A DNA stretch of 64,000 bases from Sepioteuthis lessoniana. Taxonomy: Eukaryota; Mollusca; Cephalopoda; Myopsida; Loliginidae. The stretch is from contig CAUZXS010005795.1 in assembly GCA_963585895.1 (NCBI GenBank), positions 67,001 through 131,000 of the forward strand. The letters run 5' to 3'. Below are positions 33,901 through 45,474 of this stretch, one piece after another (the stretch's first letter is position 1; each line of letters starts with the position of its first letter). Under the pieces are notes generated by a model. That model saw only the letters and a program-made list of their open reading frames with translations. It was not told the DNA's origin and did not search any database. The translations under genes and the position numbers were made by a program.

Positions 33901-34745
33901 GAATTTTTATTTTCATTGAATACTCATTACCCACCATGGCCAGAGGGTCCAGTTTCTCCTATTATTTTACTTCTTATAAGTGAATAGCGATGCTTTTCCT
34001 TTAGTTATAACTGCTAAAAAATAATTTAATGTTACACACACAATATCTTCATTCAAATTAGCATTGGATCATAAAACAATGATAATTATTGCTTTTTTTT
34101 TTTTAGCTTAAAAAATGGTCTTTTTATTCTACCTTTTGTATATGAAATATCATCTGATTATAACCACTAATACTCATTATTTAGTCCTTTTTTTTTTTTT
34201 TAAGAACTTTTGTTCCATTCTATACAATGTTTTTGAAATCCCATTAAGTTCAAATCCAGTTTGATGAACAGCATGTATACTATTTTGGTATGTAAGAATA
34301 TGTTCCTTCATGCTGTAAAAATAACTATTAAAGAGGAATATTCTGAAAATTAAGACTTCATAATTACCTACTTCTCTTCTATGGATTAAGTTAGGTTTTT
34401 TTTGGGGTGGGTATGGAGAAAACATTTTCTTATAGGGAATAATATTCATTCAAAATCTAAATAGGAAGAAAAAAAGAATAAAAAAACAAAGCAACCTAAC
34501 ATTGAATTAAGTTATGGCTTCTTTACATGAAGAATTTTTTTTTTAGAGTGAAAGTGATGTCTTATTTCAATTGTAGGATGAATACATCAAGACTAAAAGG
34601 AAATATTTTGGTTTATTTTTTTCTTTGAATGTTTTTCAATTTATTTTGTTAAAATGAAAGGGGAATTTTATGTTGATATAGATACACATGCATATATAAC
34701 TGACACTTATATACAAGCTATTAAAATACACACACATGCAGCTAA

Positions 34746-34783
<38 letters not shown>

Positions 34784-34804
34784 ACCACATACACGTCTAC
34801 TACT
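33901..34804. other. AT-rich spacer with a (TA)n array
   Basis: T-run at about 34,188-34,201 and TA array at about 34,747-34,780. The minus-strand frame 34,177-34,449 and the frames across the array are not supported. Confidence 0.45.
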
Positions 34805-35400
34805 ATTGGAAATATATTTGTTATCCAGCCATTTCTGACATTGATCTCACAGATCTTCAAGTTTTTCGAATTATGCTGATTTGCTTTCTCAATATTTTCC
34901 TCAAAAGGCATCTTTAATTTAATCATGAAAACTTTCCTTAAATTAGTGGATGGGATGATGGTAGTGTAGTTAACATTATTTAATTTGGAAATACAAGTTG
35001 TTCCAATTCAGTTACAATGTTCCAGTCTGTGCAGACATCAAACAATGATGATTTATGCTTATTTTCCCCCAAAATTTTAAAAATGTTTCCTTCTTTGACA
35101 AAATATATCGCTCTATTACTTTCATTAATCAAGACTTTATTAGCAGTTTCACATCATCTTCCTGTAGCTGGAGTAGTAATCCCCAGGACTTCATTGTGTC
35201 TCCATGTATAGCTTCTTAGAGCTTACTTGCATCCAGTAAGAATATGTTTGAGGCTGGCAGTTTTTCATTATTCTCTACACTGGTCAGTTATAGCTAACCC
35301 TCAGAGATGTAGGTTAACTGGTAAGATGTAGACTACTTTTGTAAGAAAACAAATTTTTAGGTTCCATCTGTTTGATGATGATGTATTTGACAGTTCTGTC
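34805..35400 (-). mobile_element. FMDD-type LINE, 3' fragment
   Basis: Aligns by eye with 13,390-14,010: shared 'gttatccagccatttctgaca', 'gaatatgtttgaggctggcag' (the zinc-knuckle segment on the minus strand), 'caatgatgatttatgcttatt' and 'aaatatatcgctctatta'. Only the C-terminal part and tail are present. Roughly 75-80% identical to the first copy. Confidence 0.75.
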
Positions 35401-35402
35401 TT

Positions 35403-35405
<3 letters not shown>

Positions 35406-35441
<36 letters not shown>

Positions 35442-35442
35442 A
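35406..35442. repeat. (AC)n(AT)n array
   Basis: About 13 AC units followed by a short AT tract, directly beyond the LINE 3' fragment. Confidence 0.9.
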
Positions 35443-35560
35443 TTGTCTTAGACAGGTTTTATTTTTAAAAAAACACACAGCTATGGTTCGTTTAAAAATT
35501 TTTATTGATTTTTTTTTGTCATCTTACAAGATTTCTTAAATTTAGTTCAAAGATTGCTAA

Positions 35561-35840
35561 AATTTTCTGCCTGAGCACCTTCCACCATCATTGATCATTT
35601 TCAAGGGTGTAATCAGAATGTTTCTTTTTCCTTTAAAGTCCAAGTTATAAATGCTCAATGTTCCAAATATTTAAAATTCTAACATGACAAAGACTATAGA
35701 AGAACTACAAAATATACAAAATCTCTCTATCTGAACAGAAAAAATATGATATAAAGAACAGAATTTTCACTTGGTTTAAAAAAAATCATTTTAATTACAC
35801 CCTTGAAAATGATAATGGAAAGCACCTGAGGAGAAAATTC
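35561..35840. repeat. 280-bp inverted-repeat element (MITE-like)
   Basis: Left arm 35,561-35,620 ('aattttctgcctgagcacct' ... 'cattttcaagggtgtaat') is the reverse complement of right arm 35,785-35,840 ('attacacccttgaaaatgat' ... 'agcacctgaggagaaaatt'); arms about 50 bp with few mismatches. The interior is AT-rich without coding signal. No clear target duplication was found. Confidence 0.75.
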
Positions 35841-36480
35841 ATGTTCATGGTAAAAAACAAAAAAAAGGATTATCTAAAAATAAATATATGTGCATTAATC
35901 GATGAATTGAAAATATTAGAAATGGAAAAGTAAAATAAAATCTTCTCTAATTGAGACTCCAGTATTTCTTCAGTCAATAATACGCTTTTTTTATTCTTGA
36001 ATAAATATTTTTACCATGACCACATGTTAATGTGCATATTCAATGCTTCTATCATTACTCCTGAAAAGGTTTAAAACATTATTTTTCTAGTTTTATTTTT
36101 GATTATGAATTTTCAACAGACTTAAGAATCATTTAAATTTTTGGTTTTCTATCATTATTTCCATGGATGATATTTAAACTCTGCAAGTAGTGAGTCAAAA
36201 CTGGGTTCATCAATACAGATTCCACACAAGCTACTTCTTTCCAAAAACAGATGAAATATTTTCTCTTTTCCAACACTATGTAACTTTGGAATCTCTATGT
36301 CCAAAGTCAATAAGTATCTTATTGGTCCTTACATAACTAAATCACTCCCTGTCTATCCTTACATTCAGATTTCCATCTTCCTTCATTACCCACTCTCCAA
36401 TCATTCTTCCTATTTATTTACTAAAACTCACCATATCATAACCCTTTGCCGACTAGTTACCATTTTGGCCTTGCCTACAG
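35841..36480. other. AT-rich, no gene seen
   Basis: Nothing recognised before the LTR-class remnant begins. Confidence 0.4.
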
Positions 36481-37573
36481 TGAATCATTACCTATTACTT
36501 GGAAATGACGCAATAAGAGCTATTGGTGGGTGTCATGATCACAGCAGCTGGAGGTGTGATGCTTGGTAGAGGGAAAGAAGTCTATGCAGCTATTTCTATT
36601 GAAGACTTCTATGCTACATTTGACAACAAACAGAGGGCCTGGACTGCGAGGTGAAAGTGGGCCATGAATGAAGCGCCAGATCAGCTGTGTAATACCATTC
36701 CAGAGTATGCAGTTTCTTCTAAGAATTGAGCTGCATATGAAGAACTTCAGATGTGGATTGATAACAACTGGTTAATACCATATGCACAGGAATGACTGGG
36801 ACCACCCAAAGGATTAGTCCCACTCATGCCTATTGAGCAACCTACTGAAGACAAATTTCGACCCATAATGGATTACCGAGAATTAAATCAACCTGTTGAT
36901 ACTTTCACCGCGAATGCTGATGTGTGCGCCGCTAAACTACAAGAGTGGTGTCAGAAGGGGAGTAATGTAGCACTGCTAGATTTGAAGAGAGCCTACCTGC
37001 AGATAAGTATCCATGAGTCGCTGTGGCCATTTCAGATGATAATGATCAAGGGAAAAAGATATTGTTTGACACGCTTGGGTTTTGGCCTAAATGTTGCACC
37101 CTTGATAATGATAGCGATCATTAAAACTGTTTTGATGCAAGATGAGTCCACAGTAAAAGCTACTTCAGCTTACGTTGATGACATATACGTCAATGAGGAC
37201 ATAATGTTTACAGATGTGGTTTGAACGAAACTACAATCCTTCAGTTTAATAAGTAAAGACCCTAAGTGCTTAAAGGATGGGGTGCTAGTGTTAGGCCTTG
37301 AGGTTTGGGAGGAGTGTAATACTTTACAATGGAATAAGGGAGTTTAGTTCCAGGGTTACCTAGTGTGTTGATGCGACACGTCACGTTTTCTATTTGTGGT
37401 AAATTAGTAGGACATTTACCTGTCTGTGGATGGCTCTGAGCAGCAGTTGGAGTACTAAAAAGTTGAGCTTTTGACAGCTGAGAGAGACCAGAGACCTTGT
37501 GCGATGAAACAAATTTGGTGCAGCGAACTGAGATAGAAAGACCCTTGTTTTTAAATCTCACATACTCCTTCAA
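36481..37573 (+). mobile_element. LTR-class retroelement pol fragment (fossil)
   Basis: The region reads, in order, as the end of a retropepsin-like segment (AIRAIGG, about 36,508-36,530), a pre-RT linker, a reverse transcriptase with MDYRELN (about 36,868-36,888), DLKRAYLQI, LTRLGFGLNVAP and a YVDD catalytic box (near 37,175), then an RNase-H-proximal GKLVGHLPVCGWL segment near 37,400. The DYRELN/YVDD combination places it among LTR retrotransposons; the clade (Ty3-like or other) is not settled and it differs from the 28.6-kb element. LTRs were not found on either side. Broken in several places; a fossil. Confidence 0.78.
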
Positions 37574-37574
37574 T

Positions 37575-39470
37575 GATTCAATGCATAGTCAGAATCTGTA
37601 GAGTTGTGGATTGATTTTTCTAAAAACCATTCTGATTTTTCCTAAGAATTTTCTCAATTTCAGGTTTAATAAGGTTGAAAAGCAAAGCATTATAAACCTA
37701 AGCTGTTATAGCAGTACAAGTTATGCATCTATAGCTGTTAGTGATTCTAATGTCACCTTCCTTGAGGGAAGGGATGGATGCAATCTTTTGTCAATTCCTT
37801 GAGTGCATTTCAGTAGACATCATTGCATAATCAAATAAGTATGTCATCAACTGTCCTTGTCTTTCATACTTCTGGGGTATTTTGTCAAGGCCTGTAGCTT
37901 TTTTGCGTTTAATTTTTGTCAGTACTATGTCAAGTTCTTCCTCCATAAACTGTCCTAGTTTGAAGCCTGATTGACAATAATTTTTGAGATAGATTTTTAT
38001 CTGTGACTTTAGGGAAGTTACTATGCTGATTCTTGAAATGTTAATTCTACTTCTGTGTACTTGCTTCTTAGTTGGCAGCTTTTAGTTTTGCTCTTGAGGT
38101 GCTCTTCCTTCTACTCACTTCATATACGGTCTGCTATGATAATCATGATTGTCTATCTTCTACTGAGTTTCTTATTTTATTGATATGACCGTGAATGTAT
38201 TCTTGATTTTCTTTTTGGTTTGTGTCCATTAATTTTCTCTGGGCTTTCTTAAGTTGCTGTATGTTGGCATTTGTTGGGTTTCTTTTAATTAAAGATGCTA
38301 TTTTCATGTTATTTCAATTTTCTCTAATTAGTATTGCTTTCCATGGAACTTTACATTCAACTCTTAGTTTGGTTGGAATCCATTTGACGGCTGCTTCTAT
38401 TTGGGTGGTAACAAAGTTTTCATATTTGTTATTTGGAGTATATCTTTCAGATATCTACTGAAGATTATCAAATTTGCTTCTTGCACTTACCGTATAATGA
38501 TTTCTAATATCTCTATTGGTGAGTGAGGACCAGTCATATACCTCACAGTTTAAAGTGCTGTTTATCCTCTTCTTGTTTATGATATCAATATATAATTATT
38601 ATATTATCTATATTATTATTATATATCATATAATCTACATTAACTGGGCCATTGGCCTAATGAGTAGAGTGTTCACCAATAGACTGGGAGACTGAGATTC
38701 AATCCCTGGTTGAGTCATACCAAAGACTCAAAAAATTGTACTTGATATTGCCTTGCTTAATGCTCAATATTATAAGATAAGGATCAAGAGTAAAGTGGAG
38801 CAATCCAGAGAATGGAGTAGCGCCCTTCCTTACACCTTGGTGTGGTAGCTATTGAAAAAAGAGCCTTTGAGTCACCCTTGACTAAGGTCAACTTTACTTA
38901 TATAATCTAGCTGTGACTTAAAGTTATTTTGGTAGGTGTAGGTCTATAGTTTACCTTTGTTGAAATTGTGTATTAAGGCATACTAGCATGTTCTCAAGTG
39001 AAAAGTCTGCTAGATATTCCCTATTTCTGTTTGATGAGTTGTGTAAGCAGAATCGGTTAGTTTTGGTTTTGCCTATTTGAGCATTCATGTCTCCACCCAT
39101 AATATAATGTTGTGTTTGGAAATGTATCAGACAAAGGAAAATACATCGTTATTGAAGGTGGTAATGTCTATTTCATCACGAGCATTAGTGGGACTGTAAT
39201 AAGAAAAGATTGTTGTTCAGGGGTTACCATTAAATGTATTCTTTCTATACTATTAAAAGATTTTAAAACACAAAAACTGAAAAGCATTCCTACACCTCCT
39301 ATGATGGCATTGACTGATTTTTCTATGCAGGTGCCATCTATTACCAGTATCATGGTATTTATTTCTTAACTAGAAGCATCAATATCATCATGGACTGTTT
39401 TTACAATGGGAACTTTAGATGCACAGGTTGTTGAGTATTTAGTAATGAAAAAAATTTAGAAATAGGGTTG
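37575..39470 (-). mobile_element. RTE-like LINE (copy 3), endonuclease to RT
   Basis: Same family and orientation as the copy at 14.8-17.5 kb. The part present runs from the AP endonuclease (GGDMNAQIGKT, about 39,065-39,100; further EN sequence to about 39,420) through the linker to the start of the RT palm at about 37,580, where the copy ends; the catalytic box and C-terminus are absent. Nucleotide blocks such as 'ttggcagcttttagttttgct' are shared with copy 2. It is split by a family T SINE at 38,638-38,899. Frames broken; the frame 39,168-39,353 is a genuine endonuclease fragment. Confidence 0.82.
38638..38899 (+). repeat. tRNA-derived SINE (family T) inside LINE copy 3
   Basis: Flanked by a 10-bp target duplication 'atataatcta' (38,628-38,637 and 38,900-38,909). 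'ccattggcctaatgagtag' and 'gagattcaatccctggttg' are the A and B boxes; the tail ends 'aaggtcaactttactta'. LINE sequence continues on both sides, so the SINE is the younger insertion. Confidence 0.9.
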
Positions 39471-40404
39471 CTTTTTTCTCTTTGTTAAAAAGAATGTAAA
39501 TCTTTGATGCAACACAATAATAAGAAAATTATGCGACAAAATTTTTCTGAATTAAAAAAAACAATAACTACTCAGTTTTACCTTTGACTTGGAAACACTA
39601 AGAATAAGATTTGGAACAATTTCTATACAAACTTAAACTAGATAATTATCATCTTGGGGTGCAAAGACATAAAGAAATCAGTTAAAGGCTATTAAAACAA
39701 ACCTAGTCTGTAATTTTTAATAAAACAAAAAACATTAATGTCTAAATATTGCTTATTTTGGGAAGGTAGAAAACAGAGAATATTAATTTCTCTTTTCCAT
39801 CCTTATTGCAGTTTTTTTTATGTTTTATACTTGACACTGGAAAATGAATGTTTGAATAAGATAAAAATGATTTGTGTTTGAGAAAAGATGGGAAAATTAT
39901 TTGTATTCAATTAATATAATCTTTTTTAAATTTAAAAAAAATTATTTTGTATTTATAATCATCTATCATAATAATTTATTAATTCCAATCATGCAGAAAC
40001 ATTAACCAGGTACAAAGAAAAAACAAAAACAAATTATCAGTTGAAATATTAGAAAACAAATGAACCTAATGGAACAAATAATACTTTATTTTCTGAACAT
40101 CATATTGTTACTTTAATATTTACAATTAGTTTAATATATTGGTAATAGCTCTGTAATGTCTCATGCTGAATTAAGTACACTTCAAGGAGCTTCGTATTCT
40201 ATAAGGTTGTATCTCTTTATTAAATCTAATGAAGTTGGATCAGGTTCCACCACTGATGTTTAAAGGCATCACAAAAGGGAAATGCTAATGAAACTGGATA
40301 ATTTCTAGAACTGTCTCCATGTATATATGTGGGTTGACCCCATTTTAAATTCATTTTTATGGGGAAATGAAAAATAACTATACTTTTACTTTCTCACTGT
40401 TTAC

Positions 40405-40410
<6 letters not shown>
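39471..40410. other. AT-rich, no gene seen
   Basis: Nothing recognised. Confidence 0.4.

Positions 40411-40499
<89 letters not shown>
40411..40499. repeat. (TC)n(TA)n(TG)n compound microsatellite
   Basis: TC run, then about 22 TA units, then a TG run, lying just outside the left Penelope-type end. Confidence 0.95.
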
Positions 40500-40525
40500 A
40501 GGGCCACATTTTTTCATTAATACAT

Positions 40526-42268
40526 ATTTGATTAAACAATTCAGACACCCTTTGTCTACTCATTTTTGTTTTTATCCTTTTGAGTCGATACATCAATTTT
40601 TTTTATATCTAGTGGAAATTGGTTAATAAACCTCTCATGATTAATTGGTTCCCTTGTAATTTCTGCCTGATCTTGGGCCATCATCAGGGGTGTGTATGTT
40701 GCAAAACTGATGTGACCTTTGCATGTACATTACCTTTTTGTAAGAATTAAGTGTTTGCTATTTATACTGGTATGTTGTTGTAGCGTTTATTTCTAAATTT
40801 GATACTATAGATAGCAGCAGTAGCTAAAGACATTTAAGTACTGGATTCAAAATTAATTCTATTGAGTTTAGGTAGTTTCTTTCTAATGTGGAGTGCTTCA
40901 AGTATCTGTAATTTTTTCTTATTTTGTTGTTTTTATATTGTTGTGCTTTAATAAGAATTTTCCGAAATTCAGTTTTAGGGCAGGAATGTTTTTTTTAGAT
41001 GTTTGACTATCGAACTGGTGTCAGAGGTGCATAGTAAGTCATCTTGATAGGGTAGTTGAGGTTAAACCAACATATATATTGTTATTTTCAGAGATACAGT
41101 CTCCTAAAGGACATTGAAATATATATATAACGTTGGTTTTTTGCAAAACCCCAATCAAGTGGGAGGAATCATTGTTAATAATTAAGTTAGGAGTTTCAAA
41201 TTTATTTTAGAATATGATGATTTTTATTTTTCTTAATGAAAACATAACAATATTAGAACAACAATTACAGATACCTGAAGTGCTCCACATCAGAAAGAAT
41301 CTACTTAAACTCAATAGAATTAATTTTGAATCCAGTACTAATGTACTTAGATATTATTAGCTACTACTGCTATTTATCGAACCCGTTCTCCGGATGGAGA
41401 CACAAACTACTTCGACATTGTAGCAGGTGAACTGCAAGGAGATACATTAGCCCCATACCTCTTTCTCATCTGTCTAGACTATGTGCTTAGAACATCTATC
41501 GATACCTGCTACATAGTCTGGAATGAGCCGCTGCAGGCATTGGCCTCCATGTCAATGCACACAAGATGGAATACATGTGCTTTAATCAAACAAGCAACAT
41601 CTCCACACTAAACAGTAGCTCTCTGAAACTAGTTGACAAGTTCACCTACCTAGGAAGCAGTGTCTCATCAACTGAGACAGACATCAACACATGACTTGCA
41701 AAGGCATGGACAGCTATCAATAGGCTATCAGTCATATGGAATTCAGATGTGAGCAATAAAATAAAACACAGGTTCTTCCAAGCAGTGGTCGTGTTGATAC
41801 TGCTATATGGATGCACTACATGGATGCTAACTAAACGTATGGGGAAAAAGCTTGACTGCAACTACACGTAAATGCTGCGAGCAGTATTGAACAAGTTCCC
41901 AGACGACCAGCTCGAACCTACTTACAGCAGCTCTGTGCCGATACAGGATGTATCTGTGAAGACCTGCCGGAAGCGATGGATGATAGGAAGGGGTGGTGAG
42001 AGAGGGTCAGGAATATCCATGCTAATAGAGTGACATGATGATGATGATAAATAAGAAATGCTCAATTCTTACAAATTAATAATGTATATGCAAAGGTCAC
42101 ATTGTTTTTGCCATATACAAACCCAAGATCAGACAAAAAGTACTATGGAATCAATTAATCATGAGAGGTTTATTAACCAATTTCCACTGAATATCATAAA
42201 ATGTGATGACTTGAAAGGATAAATACAAAAATGTGTTGACAAAAGATGGCTATATTGTTTAATCAAAA

Positions 42269-42270
<2 letters not shown>
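40526..42270. mobile_element. Head-to-head pair of Penelope-like element 3' regions
   Basis: Left copy (minus, 40,526 to about 41,200) and right copy (plus, about 41,225-42,270) are inverted relative to each other; ends 'tttgattaaacaattc' and 'attgtttaatcaaa' mirror each other and lie beside TA arrays. On the minus strand the left copy encodes a GIY-YIG-like endonuclease with IYVGLTSTTLSRRL (about 41,030-41,075) and ILEALHIRKKLPKLNRINFE (about 40,850-40,910). The right copy repeats LHIRKNLLKLNRINFESS (about 41,292-41,345). A GIY-YIG domain after RT is the hallmark of Penelope-like elements. The RT itself is absent. The right copy is interrupted by LINE copy 4. Confidence 0.78.
41379..42048 (+). 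mobile_element. RTE-like LINE (copy 4), 3' fragment
   Basis: Plus strand, starts within the RT palm (GDTNYFDIVAGELQGDTLAP, about 41,398-41,457; CLDYVLRTSID near 41,475-41,505), lacks the YADD segment, then HVNAHKMEYMCFNQ, KLVDKFTYLGSSVSSTETDI (about 41,630-41,690), AVLNKF and the C-terminus (LCADTGC near 41,932-41,955, DLPEAM). It ends in an ATGATGATGAT tail at 42,033-42,048. It is inserted in the Penelope-like right copy; comparison with the left copy suggests that about 45 bp of target was lost at insertion. It is GC-richer and better preserved than copies 1-3, with some frame damage. The minus-strand frame 41,646-41,861 is a shadow. Confidence 0.85.

Positions 42271-42272
<2 letters not shown>

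Positions 42273-42304
<32 letters not shown>
42273..42304. repeat. (TA)n array at Penelope-type right end
   Basis: About 15 TA units directly after the mirrored end sequence. Confidence 0.9.
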
Positions 42305-42307
<3 letters not shown>

Positions 42308-43065
42308 TAGCTAGGTCATATTGAAAGGGTGGTCCATGAAATATTACCCAGACAAGTACAATATTCATAATTATGTAATGGAAAAAGAAACCAAGGTAGA
42401 CCCAAGTTGAGATTACTCATGGAACTGTCAACATTGACTTGATGGAGGTAAATACTTCCTAAACTTTCTGGATAGGCACTTTAATAGCGACAATCCATTA
42501 AGGAAAACTTTTAATAGGAACACCATAAAAATTAGTTACTCTTGTACAAACAGTATGCATAGTATCTTAAACAACCACAACAGGAGGTTACTAGATGAAT
42601 TAAATTGGAATAGTAGGGGACCAGATTAGGCATCCTGTAACTGTAGAAGAAAAGGGGAATTCCCCTTGGATGGATGATGCAACTCAAAGAATGTTGTATA
42701 CCAAGCATGCATTTCCCTCATGGAACATAATAATGATGGGGAGATGGTTTATATAGGTATTTCTGCTGGGAATTGGAAATAAAGATTGTATAACAACATA
42801 CATTCTTTCTCCAATCTGCGACTTCGAAACCAAACCACTCTATCTAAATGTTTTTGGAACCTTTAGGATCAGGGGCTAACTCCTCAAATAAAGTAGAAAA
42901 TAGTCAGGTAGTCTTCAACTGCAAATAGTTTCAATGCCAGATGTAACTTGAGTATCGATGAAAAAATTAGTATAATTAATTTTAAGGACCGCAGACAACT
43001 GCTTAATGAACATAATGAACTTGTGTTTAAATGTAGATATAAAGGTAGGTTTAAATTATCCTGAT
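42305..43065 (+). mobile_element. Penelope-like GIY-YIG endonuclease fragment, different family
   Basis: Plus strand, in pieces: FLNFLDRHFNSDNPLRKTFN (about 42,448-42,510), ISYSCTNSMHSILNNHNRRL, a Cys-containing CNCRRKGEFPLDG segment (about 42,628-42,670), VVYQA followed by MVYIGISAGNW (YIG at 42,750-42,758), HSFSNLRLRNQTTLSK, and a C-terminal RCNLSIDEKISI ... NEHNELVFKCRYKGRFKL (about 42,935-43,060). The VVY/YIG pair and the CxC...CxL order fit the GIY-YIG region of Penelope-like elements. The family differs from the head-to-head pair just left of it (YIGISAG against YVGLTST). RT not present, frame damaged. Confidence 0.78.
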
Positions 43066-44121
43066 TGGGGGTCATTGAGACTCATACTCTAGATAAAAAC
43101 AAGGATATTGATTTTGGATGATTATTATTGGAAATAACGTCTATTTCAGTAAGTACTAGTATTATATGAATGTGGGATTTATGTAGGGAGGGAGATTATT
43201 GGAACCTTAGATATTAATTTGCAATTTGGTTTTTTGAATTTCTGAAGTGGTTAATTTCCTTTTGACCATTTTTGGGTTAATTAAAGGGAACTGGTGGGTG
43301 CTGAAAGGTTTTTTTAGGAGGAGGAGGATGAGGATGGCCCCATTAACTGAGGGATTTAACACATGTAAAAAGAGTACACAGGAAAATATATCTAGATAAC
43401 AGTTTAATTTACAAGCTTACATTATTCCAAAAATTCCACCAGCTATGAAAAATTTAATATATGTTCAAATTAGGATGGGTTAATTTACAGGAATACCCTT
43501 CTGGTTTCTTGATTTTTCTCATACTTTGTTTTAATTCTGAGAATTCTAATACTTTATTGTTTCACCTGAGAATTCAAATTTATATATTTTTTTTTTATGC
43601 ATATATATATATATCCATCTTTGCTGTTTTTCAACCTTAAGTTAAAAATGTGAAGTTATCTGATGAGACAAAGAGTATAACGATATTCTTCGCTAAGATA
43701 AATTTATAATGACAATTTAACCAGGTTTGTGTTTTCTTCTAATTGCATTAAGGAAGAGCAAAGACTCATGCAACTTGACACTAATGTCATTGTAAGAATT
43801 GCCCGAACAGGCTTGAAGAAAATCTTGGATAGTACTAGAAACTTCAGCTTCTTTTTTTTAAGTACATAGATGTCTTTTTCTACTCTGGCTATCTGCCAAG
43901 GTTAGAGTGCCCAATCTGCTGTATTATTATCTTACTTAAACCTGGATTTACATTTAAATTTTTTTTTTTCAAAGTATGATGTGAATGTATTATAGTTTAT
44001 CATTTTGTTAGGTTAATAGGTTCAGCTGACACACCTCTATTTGTCAGAATGTCTCTGTAGATGACTACAAACAAATTTTTTCCCCTATATCATTTGTGAA
44101 AACATACACTAATTCTTTATA
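43066..44121. other. Spacer; decayed SINE A fragment and short (TA)n
   Basis: TA tract at about 43,600-43,613. At about 43,860-43,950 the order 'tctactctggctatctgcc', 'aaggttagagtgcccaatc' suggests a decayed minus-strand SINE A fragment. Otherwise unassigned. Confidence 0.45.
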
Positions 44122-44324
44122 TGAGGGTGGACTGAAAAGTTCATATGTTGACATCATATCTACTGTTGATGACTTTTTTTTACCAATGTGATTTAAACAC
44201 CATAATACTGATCAAAGAAGAGTGTGGACTGACACAAGGGGTACTATGTTAAAAATCAAACCTCATTTGATCACATTCCAAGAGAGTATCTTGGTCAGCC
44301 TATGAACTTTTCTACCAACCCTCA
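44122..44324. mobile_element. Mariner-type MITE
   Basis: Terminal inverted repeats of about 28 bp: left 'tgagggtggactgaaaagtt' + 'catatg', right complement 'tgagggttggtagaaaagtt' + 'cata'. TA precedes the left end. At 203 bp it is non-coding, but the interior keeps 'cctcatttgatcacattcc', also found in the other two copies. The TGAGGGTxGxxTGAAAAGTTC end is typical of mariner-family elements. Confidence 0.85.
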
Positions 44325-45474
44325 TCAAATCAGGTGTATGAATAAGAATTGTATCTGTAGTTGATATTTCATTAGATGCAAAGATTAGAAAACAAAATGT
44401 AATGAAACCTACAATGTAGGTTTATGGTTTGTTAATCCCATAAGAGAAAGAAATGTGTGCAACTTAGATAGATATCAGTAAACATTATATGAATATTAAA
44501 TATAAAATGCTTACTTGGGGGATCTTGAATTTGTAAAAATTTGAATTATCCCTCAAAAAAAAAAAAAGAAAAAGAACCAAAGCGGTCTTTTTTTTGTTGT
44601 TGTTATTTAAATCAAGCACTAATATATGTACTAACTGTTTTTGTCATGTGTCTTTCTTTCAGTGGTGGATTGTGACTGTAGAGGTAATGGTAATTTGTTA
44701 TTATACATGTGTCACTGGCATGGTACTTTGTTTCACCAGTTGTCATATCTTGAATTGTATTTTTAAAAAATTTGTCTGCGCGCTCTTTTTTCTCATTCTA
44801 CCCTGAAATATCGTTCATATTTCTTTCCCTCATCTATAAAGCCTCTTTTGCTTTACATTTGGTTCAAAGATATCTGTGAATTGTCTTTACCATAAAGCAT
44901 GTTACACTGTACTGCTGTCATTTCACAACACCATCTTTTGTCATTTATTATTATTATTATGATTGACATTGTGACTTCAATCAATATTGTTAATGGTGGT
45001 ATTATCATTATTAAGATTACAGGGTTACTTAAACTTCTAAATACTTCTATTCAAATTATATGAACCTTTATTCAAAATACTTTTGTAAAAATTTCTATGA
45101 TTTACATAATCCAGACTATTATTCTTATATTGTTACTTATTCTCACAAAATTTTGGATGCTGTACTCTCTAGCCTTCTTCTGGTGTCTTTTGTTGTTGTT
45201 CGGGAAATTTTGAACCAAATACTTTTATTCAGTCCATGGTTCTATTCAAATTTACTGGTAATAATAAAAAAATACTTAAAAAACAGAGTACAGCAGCCAA
45301 AACGTTATAAGTAAAACCACCTAGATAATAGTTTGAATCAGGTAAATGATATAAGGAATAGGTTATTCAAAGCCTAATTATATTTATTTAAACCATATTA
45401 CCATTAGTCATTCTCAATAGATCTTTAATACTGGTAAAGAAATATCAATTTAATGATGGTCAACATGACATAAA
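44325..45474. other. AT-rich spacer with a short inverted-repeat remnant
   Basis: At about 45,150-45,306, 'ttttggatgctgtactctct' is mirrored by 'agagtacagcagccaaaacg', with 'ctagccttcttctggtgtc' inside the left part: a short Penelope-type end pair like those at 19.7 and 21.8 kb. Nothing else identified; frames at 44,594 and 45,060 are not supported. Confidence 0.5.
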
